From assembly GCF_001936575.1 (NCBI RefSeq), contig NZ_MSMP01000016.1, forward strand, positions 48,328 to 112,327: 64,000 nt of DNA, read 5' to 3'. The notes under the pieces are model-generated. The model saw only the letters and a program-made list of their open reading frames with translations, was not told the DNA's origin and ran no database searches. This document shows, one piece after another, positions 25,412-34,397 of this stretch. This DNA comes from Tenacibaculum agarivorans. GTDB lineage: Bacteria; Bacteroidota; Bacteroidia; Flavobacteriales; Flavobacteriaceae. The translations under genes were made by a program, and so were the position numbers. Position 1 is the first letter of the stretch. The number at the start of each line of letters is the position of its first letter.

Positions 25412-26299
25412 ATGAATAATATTGCAGTAATTGGTGCTGGTACCATGGGAAATGGTATAGCACATACCTTTGCTCAATTTGGATACAATGTTCAATTAAT
25501 TGATATTTCTCAAAAAGCTTTAGATAAAGGATTAGCTACTATTTCTAAAAACTTAGATAGAATGGTAGCAAAAGAAAAGATCACAGCTGAAGACAAAGAA
25601 AACACGCTTAAGAATATTACTACATTTACTAATATTAAGGAAGGTGTTCAGTATGCTGGTTTAGTTGTAGAAGCGGCTACTGAGAATATCGATTTAAAAC
25701 TTAAAATTTTTAAAGAATTAGATGATGTTTGTCCTGAAGATACAATTTTGGCTACCAATACTTCATCTATTTCTATAACTCAAATCGCTGCTGTTACTTC
25801 TAGACCAGAAAAGGTAATTGGGATGCATTTTATGAATCCTGTTCCTATTATGAAGCTAGTAGAGATTATTAGAGGTTATAACACTTCTGATGAAGTTAAT
25901 GATTATATTGTTGAACTTACTCAAAAAATTAATAAAGTACCAGTAGAAGTTAATGATTACCCTGGATTTGTGGCTAATAGAATTTTAATGCCAATGATTA
26001 ATGAATCTATCGAGACTTTATACAACGGAGTTGCTGGTGTTAAAGAAATAGATACTGTAATGAAACTAGGTATGGCTCATCCTATGGGACCATTACAATT
26101 AGCTGACTTTATAGGTTTGGATGTATGTTTATCGATACTTAATGTAATGTATGATGGATTTAAAAACCCTAAATATGCTCCATGTCCTTTATTAGTAAAT
26201 ATGGTAACAGCTGGAAAGCTAGGTGTAAAGTCTGGTGAAGGTTTTTATGATTATTCGGAAAGTAGAAAAGCAGAAAACGTTGCTAAAATGTTCACTTAA
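25412..26299 (+). CDS. 3-hydroxybutyryl-CoA dehydrogenase
   Basis: 295-residue 3-hydroxyacyl-CoA dehydrogenase with NAD-binding GAGTMGNGIAHTFAQ (residues 7-21), the catalytic-His region IGMHFMNPVPIMKLVEII, a helical C-terminal domain with ANRILMPMINESIE and GMAHPMGPLQLADFIGLD, and a final YDY segment (GVKSGEGFYDYS). It interconverts 3-hydroxybutyryl-CoA and acetoacetyl-CoA with NAD(P)(H) in fatty-acid or butyrate metabolism. Length is normal. It forms a probable operon with the upstream oxidoreductase and ends in a bidirectional terminator. Confidence 0.93.
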   Translation: MNNIAVIGAGTMGNGIAHTFAQFGYNVQLIDISQKALDKGLATISKNLDRMVAKEKITAEDKENTLKNITTFTNIKEGVQYAGLVVEAATENIDLKLKIFKELDDVCPEDTILATNTSSISITQIAAVTSRPEKVIGMHFMNPVPIMKLVEIIRGYNTSDEVNDYIVELTQKINKVPVEVNDYPGFVANRILMPMINESIETLYNGVAGVKEIDTVMKLGMAHPMGPLQLADFIGLDVCLSILNVMYDGFKNPKYAPCPLLVNMVTAGKLGVKSGEGFYDYSESRKAENVAKMFT

Positions 26300-26324
26300 T
26301 AAAAAACTACTTATTGCATAAAAT

Positions 26325-26356
26325 AAAAAAGGAACTCTATATGAGTTCTTTTTTTA
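26325..26356. terminator. bidirectional terminator between the dehydrogenase gene and the first 40-aa gene
   Basis: Stem GGAACTC (26331-26337) / GAGTTCT (26343-26349) with A run on the left and T run on the right, so it serves the plus-strand dehydrogenase and the minus-strand short gene. Almost the same sequence recurs at 26770-26802. Confidence 0.85.
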
Positions 26357-26432
26357 TTGGGATTTACTAAACTTTATACTTATTATGTATTGAGAATTAG
26401 TTAAAGGATTTTCTTATTACTTATAAATTCAA

Positions 26433-26555
26433 TTATTTACGAAAAGAATGTTTGTCTTTTTTAACGTATACTGGAATTTTTTGCACATTCATTCCTGGAG
26501 ATAACTGATTAAATAATTGAGTTAAGATTTCGTTTAAATACTTAAAAATTTTCAT
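26433..26555 (-). CDS. 40-residue basic small protein, tandem paralogue 1
   Basis: Product MKIFKYLNEILTQLFNQL (residues 1-18), SPG, then MNVQKIPVYVKKDK (22-35) and HSFRK. The N-terminal half is a likely amphipathic helix, the C-terminal half a strand-like hydrophobic stretch followed by a strongly basic tail. Residues 22-35 are identical in the second copy at 26877-26999; 22 of 40 residues agree overall, including Glu9, Ile10, Gln17, Leu18, Pro20 and Phe38. Synonymous changes between the copies within the shared core indicate protein-level selection. The gene has a long leader (about 80-90 nt), a 3'UTR of about 80 nt and its own terminator. Family not recognised; too short for usual gene callers. 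Confidence 0.72.
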   Translation of the reverse strand: MKIFKYLNEILTQLFNQLSPGMNVQKIPVYVKKDKHSFRK

Positions 26556-26638
26556 GATTTTAATCTTTTAGGGATTCCTTTGAACTTTGTCGCTAATGAC
26601 ACTTCTAAATTACAATTGTTTTCCCTTTTTTATTGAAA

Positions 26639-26665
26639 TTTTAGATTTGTGAAAACTTAAGTTCG
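26639..26665 (-). promoter_or_regulatory. conserved leader/promoter block of small gene 1
   Basis: Minus-strand CGAACTT (26659-26665) and TCTAAAA (26639-26645) with 13 bases between; the same pair with 14 bases between precedes small gene 2. The form GAACTT...TCTAA recalls ECF-type promoters, although the spacing is short for that class. Confidence 0.4.
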
Positions 26666-26769
26666 GTAAATAACATTATTATAACGTTGAATACAATTCA
26701 TACCTTAAATTGGTACTTCAATATTTTAAATTGTTCTACTGTACGATTCACAATTGACTAAATTTAAAG

Positions 26770-26802
26770 CAAAAAAAAAGGAACTCATAAAGAGTTCACT
26801 TT
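26770..26802 (-). terminator. intrinsic terminator of small gene 2
   Basis: GAACTC (26781-26786) / GAGTTC (26792-26797); on the minus strand the stem is followed by C and a run of nine T. It lies about 80 nt after the stop codon, the same distance as in copy 1. Confidence 0.88.
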
Positions 26803-26876
26803 TAATATTGGGGATTATACTATTACTAAATGTAATAAGGGGAAATATTATGATTCAATTTATATTTTGAATGTAA

Positions 26877-26999
26877 TTACCTTTTAAATGGGTATTTATC
26901 TTTTTTTACATACACAGGAATCTTTTGAACATTCATTTCAGGTCTTAACTGTTGAACAAACTTTTCTATAATTTCTAAGAACAATTGAGTAATATTCAT
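26877..26999 (-). CDS. 40-residue basic small protein, tandem paralogue 2
   Basis: Product MNITQLFLEIIEKFVQQLRPE (residues 1-21 across two stretches), MNVQKIPVYVKKDK (22-35), YPFKR. Same length and layout as copy 1, which starts exactly 444 bases further along the minus strand. Identity is confined to the core and a few helix positions, while the tail keeps charge (HSFRK against YPFKR), as expected for real proteins under selection. Leader, 3'UTR and terminator also match copy 1, so the whole transcription unit was duplicated. No signal peptide; the likely place of action is cytoplasm or inner-membrane face. Function unknown. Confidence 0.72.
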   Translation of the reverse strand: MNITQLFLEIIEKFVQQLRPEMNVQKIPVYVKKDKYPFKR

Positions 27000-27071
27000 G
27001 TCTTGTTTTATTTAAGATTACTGTTGTTTTACACTGCAAATTTACGTCAGATTTAAGATGTAAAATTTAAT

Positions 27072-27099
27072 TTTTAGACTTTCAGTAGTTAAAAGTTCG
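27072..27099 (-). promoter_or_regulatory. conserved leader/promoter block of small gene 2
   Basis: Minus-strand CGAACTT (27093-27099) and TCTAAAA (27072-27078), 14 bases between; matches the block upstream of small gene 1. Confidence 0.4.
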
Positions 27100-27171
27100 A
27101 CAAACGGTATCATTGATTCGATCAAATGAAAAATTCTTATCAATTTAGAGAAATGATTGAATTTAAAATAA

Positions 27172-27217
27172 ATTAACCTATGTTAATCGCAATTAAATTA
27201 AATTAACATAGGTTAAT
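27172..27217 (-). terminator. long inverted repeat / terminator after the T9SS cargo gene
   Basis: 16-bp perfect arms ATTAACCTATGTTAAT (27172-27187) and ATTAACATAGGTTAAT (27202-27217), 14-base loop, about 65 bases after the stop codon of the T9SS gene. A T-rich tail follows on the minus strand (TTATTTTAAATTC). Confidence 0.7.
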
Positions 27218-27282
27218 TTTTGTTTTTATTGAAAATAATGCAAAAACACAGTTAAAACAACCTCTATTCTAGATAGTTAACA

Positions 27283-29868
27283 TTATTTCAACAAAATCTT
27301 ACCTTTTATTTTTTGATTTGAAGAGTTTAATGAATATAAATATGCTCCTGAAGAAAGCTCATTACGATAAAATACTACCTTATTTTTACCAACCACAGCT
27401 TGTATCTTACGAGAGAATACTCTTTTCCCTAATAAATTATAGATTTCTAAAATATAATCATCTGCATTTTTTACTTCAAAATTGAACGTTGCTTGATCTA
27501 CTATTGGATTTGGAACTACTCTAGCTGTAATTTCTTGATCTTGCTCTTCTAGTGATGCTGTAGATTGCTTAGAAAACTGAATATCTGTTATGTCAAACTT
27601 CTTAGTTTTTATAGTAACGTCTTCACTAACTAAAGTAAACAATAACATTTTTATATCATTTAAATTTGTTCCTCCTTTAGCTGCAATAATATCTGCGTTA
27701 TGCAATACATATTCCTTTTCATTTTCTGTTAACTCAATCATTAGATAAGGTTGCTCTTCCCAAGAAGTAATTTCATCTTTAATAAATGTTAATTTCAATT
27801 TACCATCTCCTTTAGCTTTAAAAGTTATTTGATTATAATTTGAAACATCAACAGGTTCAAACTTAGGAGTTAAAGATCGATATATAGAAACATCTTGATT
27901 AGTAGTGGTAGTTAATACAATACCTCTTTCAACGTTATAAGCATCTTTACCTTCAGAAATATCACTTTTAATGACTTCAAAAGAATCGATATAATTTTCT
28001 GAGCTATAATCTATACCCCAAGTACCATCAGAAAGGAAAAGATCATCTGGAGATATATCTAAAGCATTTCTAACTCTAAAACCAATATCATATAAACTTC
28101 CTACTTCTAAAGTTATATTATTTACATAATTAGGCGCGGTAATTGTTAAATTTACTGGTTCAATTTCACTTGTTTCTGTGGCTCTTTTAAACCCTTCGAT
28201 TGTAATTGATTCAGAAGATAACGTATTGATAACCTCAAGATTAATTTTTCCTCCGTTCATATAACTTGCTTTTCTAACATAAACAGGTGGAGCTTGAGAA
28301 CTGATATAACTAGCTATTGGTTTTTGAATTTCTATCAAACGAATCACTTCTTGAGACAAGTTATATAGATCATCTACAGAATTTGCCCAAACTTGAAAGT
28401 TATAAAAACCTGTATCACTATATTGATCTAAATTCCAATGTGATTCAGCAATAAAAAATGCACTATCTTCTGAGACTCTCACAGAAAAGCTAGCCACATA
28501 TTCTACAGATCCATCTGGTTGTTTAACTACAGATTTAATAAATGTTGCCTCATTAATTTCCATAGTAGATACAGATAGTAATTCTGCTCCAGTAAAACGA
28601 TCACAAATATGTTTAGTATGTTCATATACCTCATCTTGAGTTTCTAAAACCAATAGCGTTCCGACATTATCATTTCCTTTAAGATAATCTACAGAAACTA
28701 AATCAATTGCATTAGTAATATCAACCAAATCACCTGGAGAACTTTCAATTGCTGTAGCTTCAGGAATTATATCCATAGGTACAAAATCCCATAATGAAAT
28801 TGTCTGGTTAGCAGATTTCATACCATAGAAACTATTCTTCTTAACCCTTTTAGCTGTTTTCTTGTTGAAAGTATAATTTCTTTTAATTCTATTAATATTT
28901 CTTTGACTAATTTGACTAGCTAAACGATTATTACTTTCTAATCCTCCATCATTTCCACTACTCGTTCTTGTTATAGTTGGACAAGCTGCTACTCCCGAAC
29001 AAGCAGGATCATCACAATCCACTAACCCATCGCCATCATCATCAACTCCATTAGTACAATCTTCTTGTGGTACTGGTGCTGTTGGACATCTTGCTCCATC
29101 ATTTTGAGAACTTGATGGACCAAATGCAAACAAATTAGACTTCATACTTCCTCCTACTGTAATATTTTGAACTTCATAAACAATATAAACCGTTCCGGTT
29201 TGGTTTGCTGAAATATAGAAATTACCATCTACATCAAAATATACAGCTCCATATGTGTAATTTAAGCCTGAAAGGATTGGTACTTCTCCTAAAGCTTCTA
29301 CATTCCCTGTAGTTGTATCAATTCTATATAAAATATTAGAATGTTTCTCAACAGTATATAACATATCATCTGCTGCATTAAATGCCCAATCATGATTTGT
29401 AATTGCTTGTGAAAGTGCTTGACTACCAATATTAGTTAAGTAAGTAGGAGATTCTGGATCTAGATCAATTTTATAAAACGAAGAACTTCCATTTTTAAGA
29501 AAATAAACTCCATCTTGGTTTACATCACCTACATAAGAATATGGAGCATTAGAAAGCGTATATGTGGTAACTTCATAATCTTTACCGATTCTTACTATAG
29601 TATTAGCTGGTGATTTTAAAGATCCCCATATATAACCATCTTTAGAATTATATCCTACTCCATTTATAACATTAGGTGTAATATCTATAGCATCTAAAAT
29701 TGCTGAGCCTGAAGCTAGATTTTGAGCATATACATCATTACTCTGGAATAAATATGCTTCGGTTACACAATTAAAAGGTTCGCTAGTTTGAGACGTTAAT
29801 GTTTGAGCAAAAATACTTGTAAATACTATAGCTAAACATATTTTAATTTTGAAGTAACTTTTTTTCAT
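27283..29868 (-). CDS. large T9SS-secreted protein (beta-propeller-like N-terminus, carbohydrate-binding-like domain)
   Basis: 861-residue secreted protein. The ATG at 29868 gives a normal signal peptide (MKKSYFKIKICLAIVFTSIF, ending AQTLTSQ); another in-frame ATG is 4 codons upstream. N-terminal about 240 residues look like a DUF6923-type propeller (VYEVQNI, IVRIGKDYEVTTYTL, YRIDTTTGNVEALGEVP). Then a Cys-rich calcium-binding-like linker (CTNGVDDDGDGLVDCDD), a long middle region with no named family, and a CBM-like jelly roll near residues 640-760. The C-terminus is a T9SS type A sorting domain: VVPNPIVDQATFNFEV, then LEIYNLLGKRVFSR, ending GKILLK. Probable surface or secreted polysaccharide-interacting protein. 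Confidence 0.8.
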   Translation of the reverse strand: MKKSYFKIKICLAIVFTSIFAQTLTSQTSEPFNCVTEAYLFQSNDVYAQNLASGSAILDAIDITPNVINGVGYNSKDGYIWGSLKSPANTIVRIGKDYEVTTYTLSNAPYSYVGDVNQDGVYFLKNGSSSFYKIDLDPESPTYLTNIGSQALSQAITNHDWAFNAADDMLYTVEKHSNILYRIDTTTGNVEALGEVPILSGLNYTYGAVYFDVDGNFYISANQTGTVYIVYEVQNITVGGSMKSNLFAFGPSSSQNDGARCPTAPVPQEDCTNGVDDDGDGLVDCDDPACSGVAACPTITRTSSGNDGGLESNNRLASQISQRNINRIKRNYTFNKKTAKRVKKNSFYGMKSANQTISLWDFVPMDIIPEATAIESSPGDLVDITNAIDLVSVDYLKGNDNVGTLLVLETQDEVYEHTKHICDRFTGAELLSVSTMEINEATFIKSVVKQPDGSVEYVASFSVRVSEDSAFFIAESHWNLDQYSDTGFYNFQVWANSVDDLYNLSQEVIRLIEIQKPIASYISSQAPPVYVRKASYMNGGKINLEVINTLSSESITIEGFKRATETSEIEPVNLTITAPNYVNNITLEVGSLYDIGFRVRNALDISPDDLFLSDGTWGIDYSSENYIDSFEVIKSDISEGKDAYNVERGIVLTTTTNQDVSIYRSLTPKFEPVDVSNYNQITFKAKGDGKLKLTFIKDEITSWEEQPYLMIELTENEKEYVLHNADIIAAKGGTNLNDIKMLLFTLVSEDVTIKTKKFDITDIQFSKQSTASLEEQDQEITARVVPNPIVDQATFNFEVKNADDYILEIYNLLGKRVFSRKIQAVVGKNKVVFYRNELSSGAYLYSLNSSNQKIKGKILLK

Positions 29869-30000
29869 AATAGAAATCATTTATTGGGGGTTAACAACTA
29901 TGTTTACAGCAAATTAAGGCAATACTTAATGATTTTTATCAGGAAAAAAACTGTTTCGTAATTATTAATGGTTTAAATACATAAATACATGGATAAGAAG

Positions 30001-30051
30001 GTTTAAAAACAAAAAAAGACTTCTACTAGAAGTCTTTTTTTGTTTTTAAAC
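30001..30051. terminator. 51-nt perfect palindromic bidirectional terminator
   Basis: 25-base arms (30001-30025 and 30027-30051) are exact reverse complements around a single C at 30026. The middle is GACTTCTACTAGAAGTC with A7/T7 tracts on either side, so it works as a terminator on both strands; it follows the efflux adaptor gene on the minus strand. Confidence 0.9.
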
Positions 30052-30066
30052 ATCAGAAAATGTTCA

Positions 30067-31185
30067 TTAATCATCACTTTCTTCTTTTTTATCCTTAGAT
30101 GCCTTGTTCCAAATCTTAATTTCGTCTTCTGCAGTAACTCCTGATTTTATTTCAATATTTACCCCATCAGAGATTCCTAATTCTAATTCTTTCTTTTCAA
30201 ATTTATTTTCTCCTACTTTAATTTCTACATAAGGTTTCTCTGTTTTCTTGTCAAACCTCAATAAAGCCTCTTTTATAGCTAAAATGCTATCTTTTTTCTC
30301 TAAAATTATATCCGCATTAGCAGAATAACCTGCTCTTATAAAGTATTTTTCATCTAAGGCTACATCTGCTTTAATTTTAAATTGTACAGCTCCCCCTTCT
30401 TCTGTTCCTTTAGGTGCAATAAAATTTAATTTTGCTGGGAAATTTTTATCTTCAATAGCTCCTAAAGATACTTTTAACTCTGTTCCTTTCACTAATTTTC
30501 CTACTTCTGATTCATCTACTTTACCTTCAAAAATCATTTTATTCATGTCTGCAACTGTAGCTATAGTTGTACCATCATTAAAACTATTACTTTGAATTAC
30601 TTGCGCTCCTTTTTTAATTGGGATTTCAACAATCATTCCTGAAGAAGTCGCTCTAATATTAGTGTTAGCTGCACTTCCTAAACCAGCAGTAGTACCTCTT
30701 TTTACAATATCCATATTAGAACGTGCATTCGATAAACGTTGTTTTGCATTATTAAAGCTTAATTCAGAATTCTCGAACTCTTGTCTAGCAATTACACCTT
30801 TTTCGAATAAATTTTTATTACGATCAAATTGTACTTTTGCATTATCGTAAGCTAATTGCGCATTCTTAATTTCATTATTAGCAGAATTTAATGCTTCTAC
30901 ATTAGGTACTACTCTTACTGTTGCTATTAAATCTCCTGCTTTTACAATTTGTCCTTCTTCTGCAACAACCTTATCTACAATTCCTGCAATTTGAGGTTTT
31001 ATTTGTACTTCCTCTAATGGAATTACTTTACCTGTAGCTACAGTCTTTCTAACAATTGTTGTTTTAAATGGTTTTTCCGTTTCAAATTGTACTACATTTT
31101 TCTTGTTCTTTTTCGCGAGCCAAATTAATACTGCTGCGAATAATACTACTACTATAGTTAATATAATTTTTGCTCTCTTACTCAT
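30067..31185 (-). CDS. HlyD/MacA-like periplasmic adaptor subunit
   Basis: 372-residue membrane fusion protein. An N-terminal anchor helix at residues 8-25, then a lipoyl-like half (IKPQIAGIVDKVVAEEGQIV), a coiled-coil hairpin (about residues 80-160, with NNEIKNAQLAYDNAKVQF and KQRLSNARSNM), the returning lipoyl half and beta-barrel (MIVEIPIKKGAQV). It bridges an inner-membrane MacB-like permease and an outer-membrane TolC-like channel. It is the last gene of the efflux operon, 35 bases after the second permease; no TolC homologue is in the window. Substrate unknown; peptides or antibiotics are usual. Confidence 0.9.
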   Translation of the reverse strand: MSKRAKIILTIVVVLFAAVLIWLAKKNKKNVVQFETEKPFKTTIVRKTVATGKVIPLEEVQIKPQIAGIVDKVVAEEGQIVKAGDLIATVRVVPNVEALNSANNEIKNAQLAYDNAKVQFDRNKNLFEKGVIARQEFENSELSFNNAKQRLSNARSNMDIVKRGTTAGLGSAANTNIRATSSGMIVEIPIKKGAQVIQSNSFNDGTTIATVADMNKMIFEGKVDESEVGKLVKGTELKVSLGAIEDKNFPAKLNFIAPKGTEEGGAVQFKIKADVALDEKYFIRAGYSANADIILEKKDSILAIKEALLRFDKKTEKPYVEIKVGENKFEKKELELGISDGVNIEIKSGVTAEDEIKIWNKASKDKKEESDD

Positions 31186-31220
31186 TGTTTTTATTTATAA
31201 AGCTTGATTATTTTTTTTAT

Positions 31221-32465
31221 TTATTCTTCTCTTAATGCCTCAATTGGTTTTATTAAAGTTGCCATATAAGCTGGTATTAGACCAATAGTGGTTCCTAAAA
31301 TTATTAGGATTGCAAATGCTATTAATATAATTGGAATATTTACCGTAGGATTTAATAGTGAAGGATCGGGACCTGTACCTAAAGTTGAATCCATTATAAA
31401 CAAGACCAAACCTCCGAATACAATTCCTAGCATTCCGGCTATTGTAGTTAGAAATATAGACTCTAAAATAACCTGTTGTCTTATTTCTCTTGGAGTAGCT
31501 CCTAATGCTCTTCTAATACCAATTTCTTTTGTTCTTTCTTTTACTGTAATTAGTAAGATATTCCCAATAGCAAATACTCCTGCAATTAAAGTAGCTATTC
31601 CAACAAACCAAGTTAAGAATTGCATTCCTGTTAAGAATCCAGTAACTCGTCCTATTTCTTTTGCTAAATTAACTCCTCCAATTGCTTTATTATCTTTTGG
31701 ATGTACTTTATGTAGATTTTTTAGTGTTAATTGGATATCTTTTTCAAATTGATTGATATCTATTCCTTCATAAACTGTCACTAACATCCAATCAATACTA
31801 TTACCTCTATTGTATACTTGTTGAAACGTTGTGAATGGAATATAAGCTGCGTCATCATCAAAATCTATATTTCCAGACTTATACACTCCAACTACTTTAT
31901 AATTTACGTTGTTAATAATTAAATACTGATTTATTGGATCTTCATTTTTCTCGAATAGTTGTTTGTATATATTTTCTTCAATAACAACAACTTTTGTTTT
32001 ATTCTTTACATCATTTTCATTCAAAAAACGTCCATAAATCAAATTTTTCTTCTGTACTTTATCTAGCACTGGATAATCACCACTAACTTGAAATTCTCCA
32101 TACTTGAATCCATTGGTTATAGTACTTGAAGTTTGACATCTAGGTGCAATATATTGTAATTCACCTTTATATTCTTCCTTCAAAACTTCAATATCTTTAG
32201 ACTTCAATTGAATTCTTCTTCCTTTTTGAAATCCTTTGAAAGGAGTATCAGTTGTTTCAGTCCATACTGCCAAGCTATTTGTTGCAAAATCACCAAAAAC
32301 TGTTTTAAAGTTATTTTCCATACCTCTAGCTGCTCCTAACAAAACTACAAGTAAAAAAATTCCCCATAGTACACCTAAAATTGTGATTATAGTTCTAACC
32401 TTATTTTTACGAATTCCTCCGTAAATTTCTTGCCAAGTATCTGAGTCAAATAAAAATTTAAACAT
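31221..32465 (-). CDS. MacB-like ABC transporter permease
   Basis: 414-residue FtsX/MacB-fold permease. It begins MFKFLFDSDTWQEIYGGI, then one membrane helix (about residues 22-45), a large periplasmic MacB_PCD domain (residues 50-270), and three C-terminal membrane helices in the family's order, with the ERTKEIGIRRALGATPREI motif after the second helix. Two bases separate it from its paralogous permease, so the exporter is likely a heterodimer. It has no ATPase domain of its own, unlike E. coli MacB; the ATPase gene is the first in the operon. Confidence 0.92.
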   Translation of the reverse strand: MFKFLFDSDTWQEIYGGIRKNKVRTIITILGVLWGIFLLVVLLGAARGMENNFKTVFGDFATNSLAVWTETTDTPFKGFQKGRRIQLKSKDIEVLKEEYKGELQYIAPRCQTSSTITNGFKYGEFQVSGDYPVLDKVQKKNLIYGRFLNENDVKNKTKVVVIEENIYKQLFEKNEDPINQYLIINNVNYKVVGVYKSGNIDFDDDAAYIPFTTFQQVYNRGNSIDWMLVTVYEGIDINQFEKDIQLTLKNLHKVHPKDNKAIGGVNLAKEIGRVTGFLTGMQFLTWFVGIATLIAGVFAIGNILLITVKERTKEIGIRRALGATPREIRQQVILESIFLTTIAGMLGIVFGGLVLFIMDSTLGTGPDPSLLNPTVNIPIILIAFAILIILGTTIGLIPAYMATLIKPIEALREE

Positions 32466-32467
32466 AA

Positions 32468-33697
32468 CTAATCTGCTCTTAATGCTACAATTGGTTTAAT
32501 TCCTGCTGCTTTCTTCGCTGGTAAATAGCCAGCTAATAATCCTGCCAACACTAAGGTTATAGTAGCTCCTATTACTAAACTTGAACTTACACTAGGATTA
32601 TGAATGAAATACTTTTCTAAACCATCTCCTATTTGGTTTAATATAAATGTACCAAGCAGCAATCCAAGGTAACCGGCTAATCCTGTAATTAAAACCGACT
32701 CTTTAACTACCATACTTATTATTGATGCAGGTTTAGCACCTAGTGCTTTTCGTATTCCAAACTCTTTAGTCCTTTCTTTAATAGAAAAAATCATAATATT
32801 ACTTATACCAATAATTCCTGCTATTAATGTTCCTGATCCAACAAATATTACAATAAAAAATAATGCTGTAGTTAACTGTCCCACTCCTTTATTTGCCTCT
32901 GCCATATTTCTTATGAATAAAGCATTCTGATCATCTGGATGAATATCTAGCTTTTGTCTTAATTCTCTTTCTAATCTATTTCCGAAAGCAACAGCTTTAT
33001 CAATAGTTAGTTTAGGGCTATATCCTATAAGTATATTATCTATATGATCATTATTCCCATATAATTTTTGCGCGGTAGTTATAGGCATATACACATTTCG
33101 TTCTTCTCTATCTCCTCCTTCATCAGAAAACACTCCTACAATCTTATAAGATATATCACTTACATTTACATATTTACCTATTGCAGGTCGTTCTCCAAAT
33201 AAATCTTTCTTAACTAATCGACCAATTACAATTACTTTGTTTTTTTGATTTAAATCTAATTGATTTATAAATCTTCCTTCATCAATAATTGTCTTTTCTA
33301 AATATCTATGATCTGGATGTACAGCCCTAATGTTATAAAAATCTTGTTTATTTTTATACGTTATTCTAGCACTTGAATATTTCCTAGCGGATATATGTTG
33401 TATTTTATCTGAGTGCTTTTCTAGAATATAATCAAAATGTTCATCTTTAAGTTGTATTATTCTTCCAGACTGTAATCCTTTGTATGGTTTTGTTGTTTTC
33501 CATGTTCTTACAAACATTGAATTATCAGCATCGTCTATAAAAGCTTTTGTAAAAAAGTTTTGTAAACCATTTACAATACCAAATAATAAAGTGAACAATA
33601 AAATAGCAAACGCAACAGTAAAACCTGAAAGAATAGATCTTAATTTATTCTTATTTATACTCTGAAAAATTTCTCGCCAAGCATCTATATCAAACAT
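32468..33697 (-). CDS. MacB-like ABC transporter permease (second subunit)
   Basis: 409-residue FtsX/MacB permease, a paralogue of the next gene in the operon: starts MFDIDAWREIFQSINKNKL, one helix (about residues 22-45), MacB_PCD domain, and three C-terminal helices with ERTKEFGIRKALGAKPASI. Its start overlaps the ATPase gene end by 8 bases (33690-33697), showing coupled translation. With the sister permease it likely forms the pair of transmembrane subunits energised by the ATPase. Confidence 0.92.
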   Translation of the reverse strand: MFDIDAWREIFQSINKNKLRSILSGFTVAFAILLFTLLFGIVNGLQNFFTKAFIDDADNSMFVRTWKTTKPYKGLQSGRIIQLKDEHFDYILEKHSDKIQHISARKYSSARITYKNKQDFYNIRAVHPDHRYLEKTIIDEGRFINQLDLNQKNKVIVIGRLVKKDLFGERPAIGKYVNVSDISYKIVGVFSDEGGDREERNVYMPITTAQKLYGNNDHIDNILIGYSPKLTIDKAVAFGNRLERELRQKLDIHPDDQNALFIRNMAEANKGVGQLTTALFFIVIFVGSGTLIAGIIGISNIMIFSIKERTKEFGIRKALGAKPASIISMVVKESVLITGLAGYLGLLLGTFILNQIGDGLEKYFIHNPSVSSSLVIGATITLVLAGLLAGYLPAKKAAGIKPIVALRAD

Positions 33698-34397
33698 AGC
33701 TAGCGTTTTTTGACTTTCCTATCTCAGTTAACTCGTCACTAATAATCACTCCATCTTTTAATCGAACAACTCTATTGGTTTGCTCAGCTACTTCTTCCTC
33801 ATGCGTAATTACAAATACAGTCATTCCTTCATCATTAATTCCTTTTAGCAAATCCATAACAGAATCTGTAGTTGTAGAGTCTAATGCTCCTGTAGGTTCA
33901 TCTGCTAAAATCACCTTAGGTTTTGTAGCTAAAGCTCTTGCTATGGCAACACGTTGTTTTTGACCTCCAGATAATTCATTTGGTAAGTGATTTGCCCAAG
34001 GTCCTAATTCTACTTTTTCTAAATACTCTTGTGCAGTTTTTAAACGTTCTTTACGACCAATACCTTTATAATATAATGGTAAAGCAACATTTTCTAGTGC
34101 GGTCTTATAAGAAATTAAATTGAACGATTGGAAAACAAAGCCTAAGAACTTATTACGTAATACTGCTGCTTTCTTTTCATTTAAGTTTTGAATAAGTTGT
34201 CCGTTTAAATAATAGTTCCCTAAATCGTGAGTATCTAAAAGTCCTACAATGTTTAATAAAGTTGATTTACCTGAACCAGAAGATCCCATAATAGATACAA
34301 ATTCTCCTTCTTTTATATGTAAATCTAGACCTTTTAACACATGTAGTGAGTCTTTACCAATGGGATAAGATTTATGTAAGCCCTCAATTTTTATCAT
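33690..34397 (-). CDS. MacB/LolD-like ABC transporter ATPase
   Basis: 235-residue ABC ATPase of the MacB/LolD/FtsE subclass. Seen: Walker A GSSGSGKST (about residues 38-46), Q-loop FVFQSFNLI, signature LSGGQKQRVAIARAL (about 141), Walker B VILADEPTGALDS, and switch His in VITHEEE. It is the first gene of a four-gene operon with two permeases and a periplasmic adaptor. Only 137 bases lie between its start and the divergent DCC gene, the probable promoter region. Confidence 0.93.
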   Translation of the reverse strand: MIKIEGLHKSYPIGKDSLHVLKGLDLHIKEGEFVSIMGSSGSGKSTLLNIVGLLDTHDLGNYYLNGQLIQNLNEKKAAVLRNKFLGFVFQSFNLISYKTALENVALPLYYKGIGRKERLKTAQEYLEKVELGPWANHLPNELSGGQKQRVAIARALATKPKVILADEPTGALDSTTTDSVMDLLKGINDEGMTVFVITHEEEVAEQTNRVVRLKDGVIISDELTEIGKSKNASYV

